Position numbers and translations under genes: made by a program | Shown: positions 6,815 through 7,451 of the stretch, piece by piece | How the letters are laid out: every line of letters starts with the position of its first letter | Numbering within the stretch: position 1 is the first letter of the stretch | Assembly (NCBI GenBank): GCA_019232735.1 | Contig: JAFANL010000065.1 | Coordinates: 1-7,451, forward strand | Direction: 5' to 3' | DNA: 7,451 nucleotides | DNA from: Aquitalea sp. | GTDB taxonomy: Bacteria > Pseudomonadota > Gammaproteobacteria > Burkholderiales > Chromobacteriaceae | The notes under the pieces: model-generated | The model's input: only the letters and a program-made list of their open reading frames with translations | What the model was told of the DNA's origin: nothing | Databases searched by the model: none

Positions 6815-6905
6815 AAATCAGTATGTTGCAGCTGTTGTGAATTTACCGGGCCGCTAGTGCTTTCCAGACGGGGTTGAGAAATGGCAATATTCCGCTGGAA
6901 GCCGC

Positions 6906-6935
6906 TTGACACAAGGATTTTGGCCTTGCTATAAA
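6906..6935 (+). promoter_or_regulatory. Strong sigma70 promoter of hupB
   Basis: A perfect -35 TTGACA (6906-6911) and an extended -10 TGCTATAAA (TG at 6927-6928, TATAAA at 6930-6935) are separated by 18 nt. The start would be near 6942, giving a leader of about 50 nt. Both boxes sit inside inverted repeats of CTTG/CAAG: CTTG-ACA-CAAG around the -35 (6905-6915) and CTTGC-TATAAA-GCAAG around the -10 (6925-6940). This could be an operator or chance. It lies 91 nt after the lon stop. Confidence 0.85.
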
Positions 6936-6977
6936 GCAAGCGGTTTTTATCCGAATTACGTAGACCGAAGAACGACG

Positions 6978-6985
6978 AAAGGGGA
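6978..6985 (+). promoter_or_regulatory. Ribosome-binding site that fixes the GTG start of hupB
   Basis: AAAGGGGA ends 5 nt before the GTG at 6991. No ATG gives the conserved HU N-terminus, and this strong site supports GTG as initiator. Confidence 0.75.
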
Positions 6986-6990
6986 CTTAC

Positions 6991-7260
6991 GTGAACAAGT
7001 CTGAACTGATTGACGCCATCGCGGCTGAAGCCGATATTTCCAAGGCTGCTGCTACCAAGGCTCTGGACGGCATGGTTGCTGCCGTTACCTCTGCCTTGAA
7101 AAAAGGCGATACCGTGACCCTGGTGGGTTTCGGCACCTTCTACGTGGGCGAGCGCGCCGAGCGCAGCGGCCGCAACCCGAAGACCGGCGCCACCATCAAG
7201 ATCCCGGCGGCACGTTCTCCCAAGTTCCGCGCTGGCAAGGCACTGAAAGACGCGCTATAA
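6991..7260 (+). CDS. hupB: DNA-binding protein HU (beta type)
   Basis: HU is a small, abundant nucleoid protein that binds and bends DNA as a dimer without strict sequence specificity. The 89-residue product has the usual length. The N-terminal half is the helical dimerisation region (MNKSELIDAIA through about 40). The motif GFGTF lies at 46-50. The DNA-binding arm contains RNPKTG, with the intercalating Pro63, and continues through KIPAARSPKF. A terminal helix closes the protein. Translation starts at GTG with a strong Shine-Dalgarno. The position directly after lon is conserved in many proteobacteria, which favours hupB over hupA; the sequence alone does not exclude another HU paralogue. 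It has its own strong promoter. The last codons and the stop overlap a TATAAT that may belong to the tRNA promoter downstream. Confidence 0.96.
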   Translation: MNKSELIDAIAAEADISKAAATKALDGMVAAVTSALKKGDTVTLVGFGTFYVGERAERSGRNPKTGATIKIPAARSPKFRAGKALKDAL

Positions 7261-7261
7261 T
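7232..7261 (+). promoter_or_regulatory. Candidate promoter for the tRNA-Val/tRNA-Asp unit
   Basis: A perfect -10 TATAAT (7256-7261) overlaps the hupB stop codon. The best -35 is CTGGCA (7232-7237, 4 of 6), at 18 nt. The start would fall near 7268, about 40 nt before tRNA-Val. The weak -35 and the constraint of coding sequence mean the TATAAT could be a coincidence of the Leu-stop codons, with the tRNAs read through from hupB instead. Confidence 0.4.
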
Positions 7262-7267
7262 TTGCCA

Positions 7268-7303
7268 CTCCGCCGGGGCCTGATTTTGCAGGGTTCGGCG
7301 GAG
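7268..7303 (+). other. Long hairpin between hupB and tRNA-Val
   Basis: CTCCGCCG (7268-7275) pairs with CGGCGGAG (7296-7303). Inside, CCTG (7279-7282) pairs with CAGG (7289-7292) around ATTTTG, with a symmetric 3-nt internal loop between the two stems. No T-tract follows, and tRNA-Val begins 6 nt later, so it is not a standard intrinsic terminator. It may protect the hupB 3' end after tRNA processing, or mark the 5' end of the tRNA precursor. Confidence 0.55.
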
Positions 7304-7308
7304 CGCAG

Positions 7309-7384
7309 GGGCGTTTAGCTCAGTTGGTAGAGCGTCTGCCTTACAAGCAGAATGTCGGCGGTTCGACTCCGTCAACGCCCACCA
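7309..7384 (+). tRNA. tRNA-Val (anticodon TAC)
   Basis: The 76-nt gene folds as a standard cloverleaf. Acceptor GGGCGTT pairs with AACGCCC, the D-arm is GCTC..GAGC, and the anticodon stem TCTGC/GCAGA holds loop CTTACAA with anticodon TAC at 7342-7344. The T-loop is GTTCGACTC. The discriminator is A, and CCA is encoded at 7382-7384. It reads GUA and other GUN valine codons. tRNA-Asp follows after 7 nt, so the two are very likely cotranscribed. Confidence 0.97.
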
Positions 7385-7391
7385 ACGGCAC

Positions 7392-7451
7392 GGAGTGGTA
7401 GTTCAGTTGGTCAGAATACCGGCCTGTCACGCCGGGGGTCGCGGGTTCGAG
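7392..7451 (+). tRNA. tRNA-Asp (anticodon GTC), 3' end cut by window edge
   Basis: The gene starts with acceptor GGAGTGG and D-arm GTTC..GAAT. The anticodon stem CCGGC/GCCGG holds loop CTGTCAC with anticodon GTC at 7426-7428. The variable loop and T-arm begin (GCGGGTTCGA) and then the window ends, so the 3' acceptor strand and CCA are not visible. The sequence closely resembles E. coli tRNA-Asp as I recall it. It forms a pair with tRNA-Val. Confidence 0.94.

Noticed and set aside
6946..6951. TTATCC near hupB as a DnaA box
   Set aside because: Only part of the 9-mer is present, and no cluster of boxes or AT-rich unwinding element is nearby.

Overview
The window carries a conserved bacterial protein-quality-control locus. 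In order on the plus strand it has tig (trigger factor), clpP, clpX, lon and hupB, then a tRNA-Val(TAC)/tRNA-Asp(GTC) pair whose second member runs off the right edge. Protein sequences, gene order and composition suggest a betaproteobacterium, most likely of the Neisseriales (Chromobacterium/Aquitalea-like). That placement comes from recalled family resemblance, not from a search.

Layout. Positions 1-83 hold the 5' end of a minus-strand tRNA-Leu and its sigma70 promoter (TTGAAA, 17-nt spacer, TATATT). Positions 84-800 are gene-poor, with one weak small ORF candidate (213-458). Positions 800-994 hold two candidate promoters for the tig operon (an extended -10 sigma70 type and a sigma32 heat-shock type) and a leader rich in hairpins. 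tig, clpP and clpX follow with gaps of 24 and 16 nt, and a clear intrinsic terminator closes the operon at 4275-4304. lon is a separate unit with a near-consensus sigma32 -10 (CCCCATCT). hupB has its own strong sigma70 promoter and a GTG start. Its stop codon overlaps a perfect TATAAT that may drive the tRNA pair, with a long hairpin without a T-tract in between.

How it works together. Trigger factor meets nascent chains at the ribosome exit. ClpX unfolds tagged or damaged proteins and feeds them to the ClpP chamber. Lon degrades misfolded and regulatory proteins. HU compacts and bends DNA and is a known Lon substrate in E. coli. The matching sigma32-like sites before tig-clpP-clpX and before lon suggest that both units respond to heat shock.

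All five large proteins look intact, with their catalytic and nucleotide-binding residues in place. I see no mobile element, CRISPR array, toxin-antitoxin pair or novel protein system. The points worth a second look are regulatory: the structured tig leader with mutually exclusive pairings, inverted repeats bracketing promoter boxes of lon and hupB, and the hupB-tRNA junction.
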